A DNA stretch of 64,000 bases from Siphonodentalium dalli (GCA_032622095.1 CP136066.1:41057835-41121834), one strand, 5' to 3'. Shown: positions 1 to 11,126, counted from the first letter of the stretch. The notes: generated by a model from the sequence alone, not told the origin. Numbers and translations: made by a program.

Positions 1-1198
1 AATTTTGAAATCCAAAATGGCCACCAGCGGCCATGTTTTTTGGCTGAATGACCCCAAAATGACTCGTTCCCATCTACATGTCAATGTCAACATTCATGAC
101 AAAATTCATAAAGATCAGACCATAGGTACGACCTGTAGCCCGCGCCAAAGGATTTAGTCATGCAAAGAGTAAAATCCATGATGGCTGCTGGCGGCCATGT
201 TTTTTGGCAGAACAACCCCAAAATCACTCGTTCCCATCTACATGTCATTGTTAACATCCATGACAAATTTCATGAAGTTCTGATCAAAACTACGACCTGC
301 AGCCTGCGCCAAAGGATTTAGTCATGCAAAGAGTAAAATCCAAGATGACTGCCAGCGGCCATGTTTTTTGTCCGAACAACCCCAAAATGACTCGTTCCCA
401 TCTACATGTCAATATTAACATCCATGACAAATTTCATAATGATCAGACGAACAGTACGACCTGTAGCCCGCGCCAATGGATTGAATTTTGAAATCCAAAA
501 TGGCCACCAGCGGCCATGTTTTTTGGCCGAATGACCCCAAAATGACTCGTTCCCATCTACATGTCAATGTCAACATTCATGACAAATTTCATAAAGATCA
601 GACCAAAGGTACGACCTGTAGCCCGCTCCAAAGAATTTAGTCATGCAAAGAGTAAAATCCAAGATGCCTGCTGGCGGCCATGTTTTTTGGCCAAACAACC
701 CCAAAATCACTCGTTCCCATCTACATGTCATTGTTAACATCCATGACAAATTTCTTGAAGTTCCGATCAAAACTACGACCTGTAGCCTGCGCCAAATGAT
801 TTAGTCATGCAAAGAGTAAAATCCAAGATGGCTGCTGACGGCCATGTTTTTTGGCCGAACGATCCCAAAATGACTCGTTCCCATCTACATGTCAATATTA
901 ACATCCATGACAAATTTCATGATGATCAAACGAACAGTACGACCTGTAGCCCGCGCCAATGGATTCAATTTTGAAATCAAAAATGGCCACCAGCGGCCAT
1001 GTTTTTTGGCCGAATGACCCCAAAATGACTCGTTCACATCTACATGTCAATGTCAACATTCATGCAAAATTTCATAAAGATCAGACCAAAGGTACGACCT
1101 GTAGCCCGCGCCAAAGGAAATTGTTGACGGACACACGCACACACGGACGACAAGCCATGGCAATAGCTCAAACTTACAAAAGTAAGTTGAGCTAATAA
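1..1198 (+). repeat. Pearl/Helentron-like tandem repeat array with 3' hairpin tail
   Basis: Seven copies of a monomer containing GGCCATGTTTTTTGGC start near 33, 197, 361, 516, 680, 844 and 999. Spacings are 164, 164, 155, 164, 164, 155, so the higher-order unit is three monomers (483 bp). The array ends at 1115-1198 with an ACGG/ACAC-rich microsatellite, then a stem-loop (AGCTCAAACTT against AAGTTGAGCT) and CTAA. A tandem core, an ACGG-type microsatellite and a 3' hairpin are the layout of pearl-type non-autonomous Helentron-like elements; that class assignment is inference. The left end is outside the window. The same family fills 45.6-49.4 kb. Open frames in it are not coding. Confidence 0.8.
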
Positions 1199-2053
1199 TG
1201 CTAAAGTATGCTTCTAACCAATTATTTTATTATTTTAATATTAACTAACAGTACAAGTAGGTTGACTGTTTTTCTCGCATTTCCTCCATGTGGGCCGCGA
1301 TGCGTTTTGATTTGATTTTGATTTTTTCATGGTTCTTAAATAGTATATGTTATAAATATCAAAGTTGTGCAACTAAAAATATATACGGTACTTTCCTTCA
1401 CTCCCCTCTTTCATTTTTGCTGATGTACGGTATACAATACCAATTAATTTGACAAACGGAGATCTACAATTTTGGCCCGATTATTAATCTGCATGCTAAT
1501 TCATGCATTATTCAGACCTCTATTTCAATAGAAATTAGAAATAACAAAGAAAAGATACATGACCACCGAAATCAATTCAAATGTCGAATAAGAGAACTGA
1601 GAAACTAACAGTTTAGTGTAATTGGACGGAGCTGGCAGTGCATCAACATAATAACGAGTCAATCGTCAATGCATTCGTCACTTTTTTGGCAATGGGGTGT
1701 GTGGTTATTGTTGTATTAATGCAATGGCTGTTGCATGTTTGATGATGAACCTTTCACCAATTGGAACATATGCGCCCTTTATGGTGTGTAAATATTTCAT
1801 ATTTATCATAACTATAGTTTGGCACGTCTAATTTTAAAAATGTTTTCACATGCTTTCTCGCCAATCGCACACTTTTCACACATACACAAAATATTACATA
1901 TAATCAAATACATAACCATTACCTATGTACACATTCTTCACAATCACTACATTAAAGCTCCATTTTATTGTGTATATGACTAATAATATGATCTTGATGG
2001 TGTTACCATTTCTGACTATGGTTTATTGCATACATTTTGTATCTGTTTGACAG
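1199..2053. other. Intron sequence of the PGGHG-like gene
   Basis: AT-rich sequence with no coding-like frame and no recognisable repeat beyond the tail of the left array. It ends in a good 3' splice site (TTTGACAG at 2046-2053). The preceding exon of the gene was not found here and is probably to the left of the window. Confidence 0.6.
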
Positions 2054-2179
2054 GTTACACCGGGAGGGCCAGCGATGACATGGGGTATGTTCGCAGTTGG
2101 TTGGTTAGAACTTAACGAAACGGACAAAGCAGAGGCTGCTTTCCGGAAAAGCATCAAAAATGTACACGGATCCTTTAAT
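2054..2179 (+). CDS. PGGHG: PGGHG-like glucosidase, penultimate coding exon
   Basis: The exon is 126 bp (42 codons, phase 0 at both ends), between TTTGACAG and GTAAGTAG. It encodes VTPGGPAMTWGMFAVGWLEL followed by a Lys/Glu-rich helix. The GPAMTWxMFAVGWxEL stretch matches, from memory, the C-terminal part of the catalytic (alpha/alpha)6 domain of protein-glucosylgalactosylhydroxylysine glucosidase (PGGHG/ATHL1, acid-trehalase-like, glycoside hydrolase family 65). That enzyme removes glucose from the Glc-Gal unit on hydroxylysine of collagens. The catalytic acids lie in earlier exons and cannot be checked. The frame continues directly into the exon at 3032. The longer apparent frame past 2179 is intron read-through. 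Confidence 0.88.
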
Positions 2180-2299
2180 GTAAGTAGTCCATTTAAGGTG
2201 GATTTTAGCACATTGCACATGATCCAGTATACACTCACTCAAGAAGTGATTAGCCAAGTTAAGCCACACTCACTTGTAACTTATAACACGTGTTACTAA

Positions 2300-3031
2300 G
2301 GTATTTCTATGGAGATGCACATGGCGGGAACAGTCAGATTACGGCACCAAAGTTGGCCAAACCTACACTTTCATATCTGCCAATGTCTAGCGAATAGATA
2401 TGAACAGAGGTCTGATCCTAGATATTACCTTAGTGTACTTCTAAATATGAACAGAGGTCTGATCCGAGCTATTACCTTATTGTATTTCTAGAGATGAACA
2501 GAGGTCTAATTCTAGATATTAGCTTATTGCATTTCTGGATATGAATGGAGGTCTGAACCTAGCTATTACCGTATAATGGCGTATTGCACTTCTACATATG
2601 AACAGAGGTCTGATCCTAGCTGTAACCTTATGGTCTGAACCTAGATATTATCTTATGTGTACTTATATATATGAACAGATGTCTGATCCAAGTTATTACC
2701 TTATTGTATTTCTAGATATTAAGGGAGGTCGGAACCTAGCTGTTACCTTATTGTACTTCTAGATATGGACGTAGGTCTGAAACTGGCTATTACCTCATGT
2801 GTATCTCTAGATACTGGTAGAGGTCTGATCCTAGTTAGTACCTTATTGTATTTCTAGATATGGACGTAGGTCTGAATTTATTAATTTATGTGTACTTCTA
2901 TATATGAACAGAGATTTGAACCTGGCTATTACCGCATGTGTACGTCTAGATGTGGACGGAGCTATTAACTCATAGTATTTCTGGAAGTGAATGGAGGTCT
3001 TATCCTAGCTATTGCCTTAATGTATTTATAG
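2300..3031 (+). repeat. Intronic minisatellite resembling the downstream splice acceptor
   Basis: About 14 degenerate units of roughly 50-55 bp. Typical words are TTATTGTATTTCTAG, ATATGAACAGAGGTCTGA and CCTAGCTATTACC. The last unit grades into the true acceptor and first codons of the final PGGHG exon (TGTATTTATAG then ATATGGACGGAGGT at 3021-3045). Earlier units carry the same acceptor-like TTTCTAG followed by ATATGrAC. It lies wholly inside the intron 2180-3031. The open frames at 2309-2491 are repeat translation. Confidence 0.85.
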
Positions 3032-3517
3032 ATATGGACGGAGGTTAGAGATGGCACGGGAGCGGTTAATTTCGAGACAGGGATGGGTGGCTACATTCAG
3101 ACCCTGCTATATGGATACATTGGTATTCGTGCACATCACAGAGGGCAGCTAATATTGAACCCAAGACTACCTCATTCTGTCACGAGCCTCGAAGTGAAAA
3201 CCCTGACATATTTAGGCAACTCATTTCGTGTATTGATAGCAGATGACAAAGTATCGGTGACGCTTGAAACTACTGGTTTAATCAATGAACTACAGTGTTT
3301 GTCCACAGACTCATCCTGGCATAGGCTGGTAAAGAACAGGACAGTTTCAGTTAGGCCAGGTGTTATAACATTAATGACTACTCATTGCCCATACCCAACA
3401 ACAACCGAATCTGTCAGTTCCGGGTCTCGATTCGGCTCCAACTGGCCCACTATCCTCTCACTGTTTCTAGCACTACTGTGGTTATTGTTTCCAGTTCAAC
3501 ATTCCAGTTTCCATTAG
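3032..3517 (+). CDS. PGGHG: PGGHG-like glucosidase, terminal coding exon
   Basis: The exon begins after TATTTATAG at 3031, in phase 0 with the previous exon, and reads IWTEVRDGTGAVNFETGMGGY and onward to a TAG stop at 3515-3517 (161 codons). The WTE..GxGAVNFxTGMGG block and the following beta-sandwich-like region (YLGNSFRVLI) match the C-terminus of PGGHG as I remember it. The last 40 residues depart from it: a Ser/Thr/Gly-rich stretch is followed by about 17 hydrophobic residues (near TILSLFLALLWLLF) and a short polar end. That pattern fits a GPI-anchor signal or a tail anchor. Whether the upstream part has a signal peptide cannot be seen. An AATAAA lies 157 bp past the stop, inside a MITE. 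Confidence 0.87.
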   Translation: MWTEVRDGTGAVNFETGMGGYIQTLLYGYIGIRAHHRGQLILNPRLPHSVTSLEVKTLTYLGNSFRVLIADDKVSVTLETTGLINELQCLSTDSSWHRLVKNRTVSVRPGVITLMTTHCPYPTTTESVSSGSRFGSNWPTILSLFLALLWLLFPVQHSSFH

Positions 3518-3636
3518 GTTAGATTAATGAGGGTGTCACCCCCCCCCCCCCACCTCTGAATCCTGAATATCAGTTAACAGAGCCTGTGGTAAATACTGAA
3601 AAACAGTTAACAGAGAGCTAGGGGTGAATCCTGCGG

Positions 3637-4063
3637 TTAACCCTTTACCCAACAAAACGGCCAAAAACGCCCAAATAAAGCTTCAACAGCCTAAAATATC
3701 TTGGGTCTGTCTCAATAACACCATACAAATATGGGTATCATTGGAACCGGTTCATTGACCACATTGTGATGGCTACAGTTATGCCCTGTGCCAATGCATT
3801 CTCTTATATATGCGAGTCGACCATAGGTCGCCTCGCATATATAAGAGAATGCATTTTTACTGCCAGTATCGCGGCATGTCGTTTTTTAACACTTTTCTTA
3901 CATTCTTTAACAATTTTATAATTTTTTCTTACATTTTTTAACAATTTTTATAATATTTTTCTACATTCTTTGACACTTTTATCATTTTTAATATGTGTTA
4001 AGCCAATGCATTCTCTTATATATGCGAGGCGACCTATGGCCGTTCTGTTGGGTAAAGGGTTAA
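3637..4063. mobile_element. piggyBac-like MITE, family 1 (TTAA target)
   Basis: Flanked by TTAA on both sides with inverted ends CCCTTTACCCAACA / TGTTGGGTAAAGGG. A CCCTTT start and TTAA duplication are typical of piggyBac-like elements. It holds one full 70-bp hairpin (around 3785-3855) and half of a second (4008-4040). It has no coding capacity. AATAAA at 3674-3679 is the first poly(A)-signal match after the PGGHG stop. Confidence 0.85.
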
Positions 4064-4209
4064 GAAAATATAGAATCTGAGTCATGGTTATTTCATGCTA
4101 TTAAATATGATATTTTCACACATTTGCTGAAGTTGTTGTCAATCATTATTAAAACATCAAAATATGTCATTTTGGCCAAGAAATAATACCAATTTGATGC
4201 CATAAAAGC

Positions 4210-4637
4210 TGTGTTTAGTGTGCCTGTCATTGCAGAATGAGATCCCCAGTGGGCTAGCAGCACTAAATTCGTCCTCTGGGGACCTCATTCTGCTTAGGCC
4301 TCATCTTCTCTGGAAAGTTTCTTTATTATCAAATTTCTATAGAAACTTCTTCACATTGATTCTATTTCTTTTTCAGTTTAGTTTCTCTATATCCACAAAT
4401 TGGCAGACGACACATTGCATAATCGAGGGTCCCAATAGGTGACATCACAATATTCACCATTTGGGAACTTCAATCTGAGTCTGTCTCCCATAGCAGATGA
4501 GGCCATGCAGAACGAGGTACCCAGTGGTACCCAGGGGGTGAATTTAGTGATGCTAGCCCACTATGTGGGATAGAGTCACTAAATTCACCCTCTGGGGACC
4601 TCATTCTGCAAATGACTGGCACACTAAACTCAGGCTT
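4210..4637. mobile_element. Non-autonomous inverted-repeat element, double-hairpin superfamily (long form)
   Basis: The ends carry AGTGTGCCTGTCATTTGCAG-like inverted repeats, and GCAGAATGAGGTCCCC hairpins sit near each end around a 200-bp AT-rich centre. Related long copies occur at 15050, 15972, 16480, 20285 and 30540. Non-coding; superfamily not assigned. Confidence 0.6.
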
Positions 4638-4907
4638 GATATCAATCTGTTTTCGTTATGAAATATCCAACTTCTGTTGATTCATGCAGCGTGAATGTTT
4701 TTCATGATTTTCCTAAATAGATTTTTTTTAATGTTCCAAATCTAACGATATCCTAAAGCTAGACTCATACACATATCCAAGAATGAATTTTTATGACTTT
4801 TCCTGGATTTTATGAAATTATCCAAGACCTTGGTCAAAGAAATTCCATATTTTTTTCGAAATTTAGAAAGGCAGGATGTAAATAGATGTAAGATATAACT
4901 TAGATAG

Positions 4908-5308
4908 TTAACCCTTTACCCAACAAACCGGCCAAAACCGGCCAAATAAAGCTTCAACAGCCTAAAATATCTTCGGTCTGTCTCAATAGAACCATACACA
5001 TATGGATATCATTGGAACCGGCTCCTTGACCACATTGTGATAGTTACAGTTATGCCCTGTGCCAATGCATTCTCTTATATATGCGAGTCGACCATAGGTC
5101 ACCTCACATATATAAGAGAATGCATTGGCCTAAAAAAAAATCTTTTTTTAACACTTTTTACCATTTTTTCTTACATTCTTTAACAATTTTATAATTTTTA
5201 ATGTGTTAAGCCAATGCATTCTCTTATATATGCGAGGCGACCTATGGTCGACTCGCATATATAAGAGAATGCATTGGCACAGGGCCCTTCTGTTGGGTAA
5301 AGGGTTAA
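4908..5308. mobile_element. piggyBac-like MITE, family 1
   Basis: TTAA at both ends, CCCTTTACCCAACA termini and two full copies of the 70-bp hairpin (5058-5128 and 5209-5280) separated by an AT-rich spacer. This is the most complete member of the family in the window. Confidence 0.88.
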
Positions 5309-5412
5309 TCTATCTCACAACTTGGCCTCAGGATCAGTTAAATTATTGTTATATGTGTTATTTTATGAAAGAATCATGTGATAAATTTGTTGACATTCAT
5401 TATACCCATGTG

Positions 5413-5665
5413 CAAGCCTTGAAATAGTGTGTCTGTCATTTGCAGAATGAGGTTCCCAGAGGGTGAATTTAGTGATGCTATCCCGCATAGCGGGCTAGCA
5501 TCACCAAATTCACCCTCTGGGAACATCATTCTGCTGAGGTGTAAGCAGAATGAGGTCCCCAGAGGGTGAATTTGGCAATGCTAGCCTGCTAAGTGGGGTA
5601 GCATCACTAAATTCACCCTCTGGGGACCTCATTCTGCAAATGACAGACACCCTATTTCAAGGCTT
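5413..5665. mobile_element. Nested double-hairpin MITE, full length
   Basis: Ends CAAGCCTTGAAATAG / CTATTTCAAGGCTT. Each half is itself a hairpin made of GCAGAATGAGGT, AGAGGGTGAATTT and a small GC loop, so the whole is a palindrome of two palindromes. It has the same architecture as 9284, 10495 and 17644. No convincing target duplication at this copy. Confidence 0.8.
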
Positions 5666-5944
5666 AAATTCAATGACTGGTGCAATGTCCAGAACTTGGT
5701 CATAGGGAGGTTAAATAAGATGCCTTTTTTCCATTACTTTTTCAAGTCTGGAGATGGTACTTCATCCCGTTCTAAACTAAAGCATCATTGATGAGTAGTT
5801 ATCTCATAGAAAATGTTCAGATAACAAGTCGTTCAACACTTATTATCTAAACATTTCCTTCACCAGAATTAACAATGGGAAACAATAATCACCTGATTTT
5901 ATTTGAGAATCGATTCAATATCGATATCAGGAAGGAATTCGATA

Positions 5945-6161
5945 TACAGTAATGCCCAAAATAATTGACCACTTAACCACAGCAGAATTATGGGTAATTT
6001 TTCTGGATTTAGTCGGAAATATGGCTTGTTGTAATTCATCGGAAAGCTCTCGCTGAGAGCTTTCTGATGAATGGCAACAGGCCATATTTCCGACTAAATC
6101 CTGAAAAATTACCCATAATTCTGCTGTGGTTAAGTGGTCAATTACTTTGGGCATTACTGTA
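5945..6161. mobile_element. Palindromic mariner-like MITE (TA target)
   Basis: A nearly perfect 217-bp palindrome with ends TACAGTAATGCCC / GGGCATTACTGTA. TA flanks suggest a Tc1/mariner-type source (inference). The arms carry CAGCAGAATTATGGGTAA and GATTTAGTCGGAAATATGGC. About ten relatives lie in the window. Confidence 0.82.
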
Positions 6162-6695
6162 GAGATTCGATGCAAAATCCCAGATTCGCAGATTTGTTGG
6201 GAGTAAAAATAAGATAAATTATAAGAATAACAGTCATTATGCTAATCTGATATCATTAGAATACATAATAAATTAGCATATGCTAATCATATACCAAAAG
6301 AATACATTATTATAAATTAGCGTAGCATATCAAACAACAGTTCTTTTTTCAATAACAAAATAATTATTATTAAGAGAGAAACCAGATCATGCCATGAACC
6401 TACTCTGGCTACGTCCTTAGACATCAGTGATATTCCACACGTTGAAAACATGGGAACTTTTTGAAGTTCTCACTGGGAGCCTTAGCCCAAAGTAAAAAAT
6501 GTTTGTGGTTCGGGTTTCCCTACCCTCAAGTTTCTTAGTTTTCAAAAAATGTTTTATAAAAAAAAAAAAATAATGTTCACATTATACAGTTTACATGAAG
6601 AAAAGCATAATCAATTTTATCGAAATCTTGCAGAAGACACAAAAAGTCATAAAAATATTTCAAAATAAAACAAGAGCATCGCCATGGCAAAACAC
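6162..6695. other. Gene-free AT-rich spacer
   Basis: AT-rich sequence with short direct repeats near 6240-6320 (variants of AATTAGCATATGCTAAT) and an A-run near 6560. No exon or clear element seen. Confidence 0.5.
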
Positions 6696-6905
6696 ATGCT
6701 CTAAATAATCAACTCCTTAACCACAGCGGAATTATCGGTAACTTTTCAGGATTTAGTCGGAAATATAGCTTGTTGCCATTCATCGGAAAGTTCTCAGTGA
6801 GAGTTTTCTGATGAATTGCAACAAGCCATATTTCCGACTAAATCCTGAAAAATTACCCATAATTCTGCTGTGGTTTAGGAGTCGATTATTTAGAGCATTA
6901 CTGTA
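6696..6905. mobile_element. Palindromic mariner-like MITE, left end degenerate
   Basis: Same arms as the element at 5945. The right end GAGCATTACTGTA is intact, but the left terminal 10 bp differ. Confidence 0.7.
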
Positions 6906-7117
6906 AGCCTGTGGTAAATCCAACAAAGGTAGAAATTGGTGGGCGGAATCCAAAATCATACTTGACCTGTATATTGGGCTAGTAAACCCACATACCAAAT
7001 TTCATTTTATTCAGTTGAGACTATCTAAAGTTATCATCTGTAAACCAAAAGCAAACAGATGGACTGACCAATAACATAATACATCACTTTTCTTTTTTTA
7101 AAAGGGCGTATACAAAA

Positions 7118-7251
7118 TTGTTGCCATTCATCGGAAAGCTCTCGGACAGCTTTCCGATGAATGGCAACAAGCCATATTTCCGACTAAATCCTGAAAAGTT
7201 ACCCATAATTCTGCTGTGTTTAAGGAGTCGATTACTTAGGGCATTGCTGTA
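7118..7251. mobile_element. Mariner-like MITE, truncated left arm
   Basis: The central hairpin (GGAAAGCTCTCGG..) and right arm are present, ending GGGCATTGCTGTA. The outer part of the left arm is missing. Confidence 0.7.
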
Positions 7252-7477
7252 TTTAATTGAGAATTATATACATGTATTGCCTGCCTTCAAAAGGTTCCCA
7301 TGTTTTTAAGTGGTAAAATATAATCTCTACATGTATAGCTTGAGTAGAGATTCATGGAATGATCTAGAGAGAAAGTAGTGAGCAATCAAATGATAGTGCG
7401 AGTTCCACTCAGCCAACAAACATTCAAACATAGTCTGAATTTCCCGCCACACAACTGATTTGCGATCTCAGTGCAAG

Positions 7478-7725
7478 TACAGTAATGCCCTAAATAATCA
7501 ACTCCTTAACCACAGAATTATGGGTAACTTTTCAGGATTTAGTCGGATTTATGGCTTGTTCTTTCCGATGAATGGCAACAAGCCATATTTCCGATTAATC
7601 CTGAAAAGTTACCCAAGTGAGAGCTTTCCAATGAATGGCAACAAGTCAGATTTTCAACTAAATCCTGAAAAGTTACCCATAATTCTGCTGTGGTTAAGGA
7701 GTTGATTATTTAGGGCTTTACTGTA
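7478..7725. mobile_element. Mariner-like MITE with internal duplication
   Basis: Runs from TACAGTAATGCCC to GGGCTTTACTGTA. The interior contains extra partial copies of the arm (repeated AATGGCAACAAG words), so it is longer than the 217-bp standard form. Confidence 0.7.
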
Positions 7726-7930
7726 TGACGTTCTCAGTGCAACTTTGCTTTTCATTCTCAACGACTCGGCCATTGCCACTTTGGTCAGAAATAATCTCTT
7801 CCGTAAACCATATTAGCCAGAATATTTCAATCATGTGATCAATAATTTGTGCACACAGCTGGGAATTTCAATTGTTTATAGCGAAAATCGTTTGTTGAAC
7901 TTGAAATATTTATTGCTATTTATTTACTAA

Positions 7931-8130
7931 TTAACCCTTTCAGTGCCAGGTTGAATTTTTTTGGGTATGCTTAAGCATGCTATAGCGAAATTAAAAACCT
8001 ACAAAATAAGTCTGTTAAAGAATATAAGAAAAAATTATTAAAATTGTAAAAAATAATAGCATAGGTCGCCTCGCATATATAAGAGAATGCATTGGCACAG
8101 GGTATATGGGTTGATACCAAAATCGAACCA
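7931..8130. mobile_element. piggyBac-like MITE, family 2, truncated
   Basis: Starts TTAACCCTTTCAGTGCCAGG, contains half of the shared hairpin near 8059-8105, and then loses similarity before a right terminus. The centre is in inverse orientation to the copy at 22862. Confidence 0.65.
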
Positions 8131-8276
8131 CACTGTCTACAATTCCCCCCCCCCCCATTCCTGTTCAAGTTGTGATCAGTATTGACTGCATTTCAAGGTA
8201 ATTTCCTAATCACGAGGTCTGTGTATTGTAGCATTGCATGAATATGCTTTCTATTTATGGAAGAGGTTATTCTGAG

Positions 8277-9741
8277 TAGGGTTGCCACAACTCTTGAGTT
8301 TTCAGAATCCACTAACCGACAATTATAGTCGATGGTTAGTCGTTTAATCGTTCATATATGCGGCCTACATTACACCCAGGTAAAGTGATAAATGTGAAAT
8401 TATAATGACTACTTTACATCCAGTCTGAACACAGTTATAAACTTTGAGTGTTCTGTGTTTTATTTCATATTCATGCTCATTCGTCCCGATGTAATTATAA
8501 ACATGCCCTTACTATTAAATACTGCCCAGATGCAGATGAGCCCGATGTTACTGCAAACTGCGCACCGACGTGACAATAACTTCTAATTTGCATGAAGTAA
8601 AACTAATCTCGGCCGCGAGTCAACGATATATATTTCGGCAGAACACGTGGTTAGTCGGCTAAAAACACGAAACTGCGGCAAAAGGTATGATGTTGCACTT
8701 AGGTTAATGAGGACATTTATAGGTAAACAGAGGCAGATATTTGAGCTTTTGTGGGGTGACGGGGATGCAGTCACAATTACTGCCGAGTATAACCTGTACA
8801 TTTTCAATAAAAAGTTACAAGAAATAACGAAGCAAATTAATAGTTTATATACGTTACCACTTTGGAGAAGGTACATGTAATGTATGTAGCACTCATAAGT
8901 GATTACACAAACTTGTTACTGAGTAACTGTCTAGTAACTTTGAACATTCCATGTCCCGCAAACTTTGTGACTTTGTCAATAAAGGTGAATGTTTTAAAGT
9001 ATGAAATTTGAAATGAAACATAGATGCAGTCCGATGCACGTCATCCATTTTGGCTATAATGATCGCTAATTACCGATCCATAGGAACATAAATTAAAATT
9101 CACAGTTAAACATAATTTATAGACAATGTCAAGGCCGAAACATGACATCAATCGCAAAGGAAGCCGCTGGCCCACCATGGACTGTGAGAACATGTCGCAC
9201 ACCAAATTTTTTGAAGATGACCACCAAATGATGGCTGTGACATCAAAGGGAAAGGAAGCTGCATAGAAGTGGCGAGTCTGGTGCAAGCCTTGAAATAGTG
9301 TCTGTCATTTGCAGAATGAGGTCCCCAGATGGTGAATTTAGTGATGCTACCCTGCATAGCGGGCTAGCATCACCAAATTCACCCTCTGGGGACCTCATTC
9401 TGCTTACACATCAGCAGAGTGAGGTTCCCAGAGGGTGAATTTGGTGATGCTAGTCCGCTATGCAGGGTAGCATGACTAAATTCACCCTCTGGGGACCTCA
9501 TTCTGCAAATGACAGACACACTATTTCAAGGCTTGGTGAGAGAACAGGCTGTCGGGTGGTCATTTGTGCTTCATACACTGTTAACTGTTACCTCCAGGCA
9601 TGGCATTGATGCATAGTACTTCTTACACACACAACCATACCCCCCCCCCCTTGTGCTTTTAGTCGACGAAAGTTAATAACCGTCGACTACCGCACCTGTC
9701 GAAGGTTAGTTGATTAATCAAATAATCTCGCGGCAAGCCTA
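8277..9741. mobile_element. hAT-like non-autonomous transposon, 1465 bp
   Basis: Inverted ends TAGGGTTGCC / GGCAAGCCTA. Flanked by a perfect 8-bp duplication ATTCTGAG (8269-8276 and 9742-9749). 8-bp duplications and a TAGGG end are typical of hAT elements. Inner inverted pieces with GTCGA/TTAGTCG words follow each end. It contains a nested double-hairpin MITE at 9284-9535. No transposase frame is visible; the 77-aa and 97-aa frames inside look random. Confidence 0.82.
9284..9535. mobile_element. Nested double-hairpin MITE inside the hAT-like element
   Basis: Full length: CAAGCCTTGAAATAG to CTATTTCAAGGCTTG with two internal hairpins. It inserted after the enclosing element, whose two halves continue on either side. 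Confidence 0.82.
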
Positions 9742-10494
9742 ATTCTGAGCTAAGCAGAAATGGCCGAGTCGTTGATACTACTTGGATTTTATGACCAAAT
9801 ATAAACCGCAATATATCCAATAATATAAACATGGGAAGAAACAACAAGAGTTCTGCATCTATATGTATCTGTCAGAGAGTCAATTCAGACCTAGCCATTT
9901 AAACCTTTTTTCACAGAATGGATTCTCCCCCACAGTTGAACAATTATGCATTGGAATGGTCTTCGCGGTTAAAAATCATAACATTCTGTAAATCCATCAT
10001 CACCGAGAATAACACGGGATATATATCATAATTGTTATTTTCTTTGTAAATAATTCTTCACAAAATTTGAAACCACTGTTAACCCTTTCATGAGGGAGCT
10101 GTGCTTGTGCTTTCCCTTATACTCAAAGAATAAGACTAAGTTTCCCCGGTCAACAACAGAATACACAGAATGACATGCGTGTTAATTAACCATTACATAA
10201 CGGGAGATGTGCTGGTGCATTAATATCATGAAGCTCCAGTCATGGAATGGTTATGGATAGACCAAGTCTTTTCAGTCCACAACAGCCCTTTCTATACAGA
10301 TTGGACTCATCCACAGAGTTATAAAATTAAGCATTGAATGGTCTATTATTAATTTGAAGGGTTTTTTAGGAAAAATAAGCAGACTACAGATAATACAAAC
10401 ATAGAAGGAGTCCTGTTTATTGAAGAGAAATGTTCATAAAATAATTTATTTGTTTTTTTTTTCACTTGAAAAAGGTCACTAGAATGGCTGTAAG

Positions 10495-10748
10495 CAAGCC
10501 TTGAAATAGGGTGTCTGTCATTTGCAGAATGAGGTCCCCAGAGGGTGAATTTAGTGATGCTACCCCGCATAGCAGGCTAGCATCACCAAATTCACCCTCT
10601 GGGGACCTCATTCTGCTTACACCTCAGCAGAATGAGGTTCCCAGAGGGTGAATTTGGTGATGCTAGCCCGCTATGCGGGGTAGCATCACTAAATTCACCC
10701 TCTGGGGACCTCATTCTGCAAATGACAGACATCCTATTTAAAGGCTTG
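10495..10748. mobile_element. Nested double-hairpin MITE with 8-bp target duplication
   Basis: Full-length copy flanked by GCTGTAAG at 10487-10494 and 10749-10756. Both inner hairpins are almost perfect, suggesting a young copy. Confidence 0.83.
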
Positions 10749-10984
10749 GCTGTAAGCTGGTGATATTAAAGGGGCACTGTACATTAAATCCAGCCATTTA
10801 TGGGACCATCTCCTGTTATACTCAACAGAATATATGCAACACATGAACCATTTTCTTACATTCTTTAACAATATTTTATCATTTAAAAAAAAAATTCTTA
10901 CATTCTTTTGACAATTATAAATAATAATATAAAATTTGTTATTTAGGGTGACTGCATATGTAAGAGAATGCAGTGACACACTGT

Positions 10985-11126
10985 TTTCGCAAAATTTCAG
11001 GAAGCTCCAGTGATGGAGCTTTCTGAATCCTGATGAATGGCAACAAGCCATATTTCCAACTAAATCCTGAAAATTACCCATAATTCTGCTGTGGTTAAGG
11101 AGTCGATTATTTAGGGCATTACTGTA
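10985..11126. mobile_element. Mariner-like MITE, right arm only
   Basis: A short GGAAGCTCCAGTGATGGAGC-type loop, then the standard right arm to GGGCATTACTGTA. A degenerate piece of the 70-bp hairpin precedes it near 10930-10980. Confidence 0.6.

Noticed and set aside
1-1198. CRISPR-like array because of regular 160-bp spacing
   Set aside because: Whole monomers are repeated with no unique spacers, in an intron-bearing animal genome.
1115-1198. Canonical Helitron end (hairpin plus CTRR then T)
   Set aside because: CTAA is followed by T here but by A at the second locus (49420), so the canonical A/T insertion rule is not supported; a Helentron-like label is kept only as inference.
3535-3552. 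C-run as a possible regulatory site
   Set aside because: Similar C-runs occur at 8145, 9640, 30175 and 41688 within spacer DNA; looks like ordinary homopolymer.
8583-8880. 97- and 77-residue frames within the hAT-like element as transposase remains
   Set aside because: No hAT transposase motif recognised; both strands are open over the same stretch, as expected by chance.
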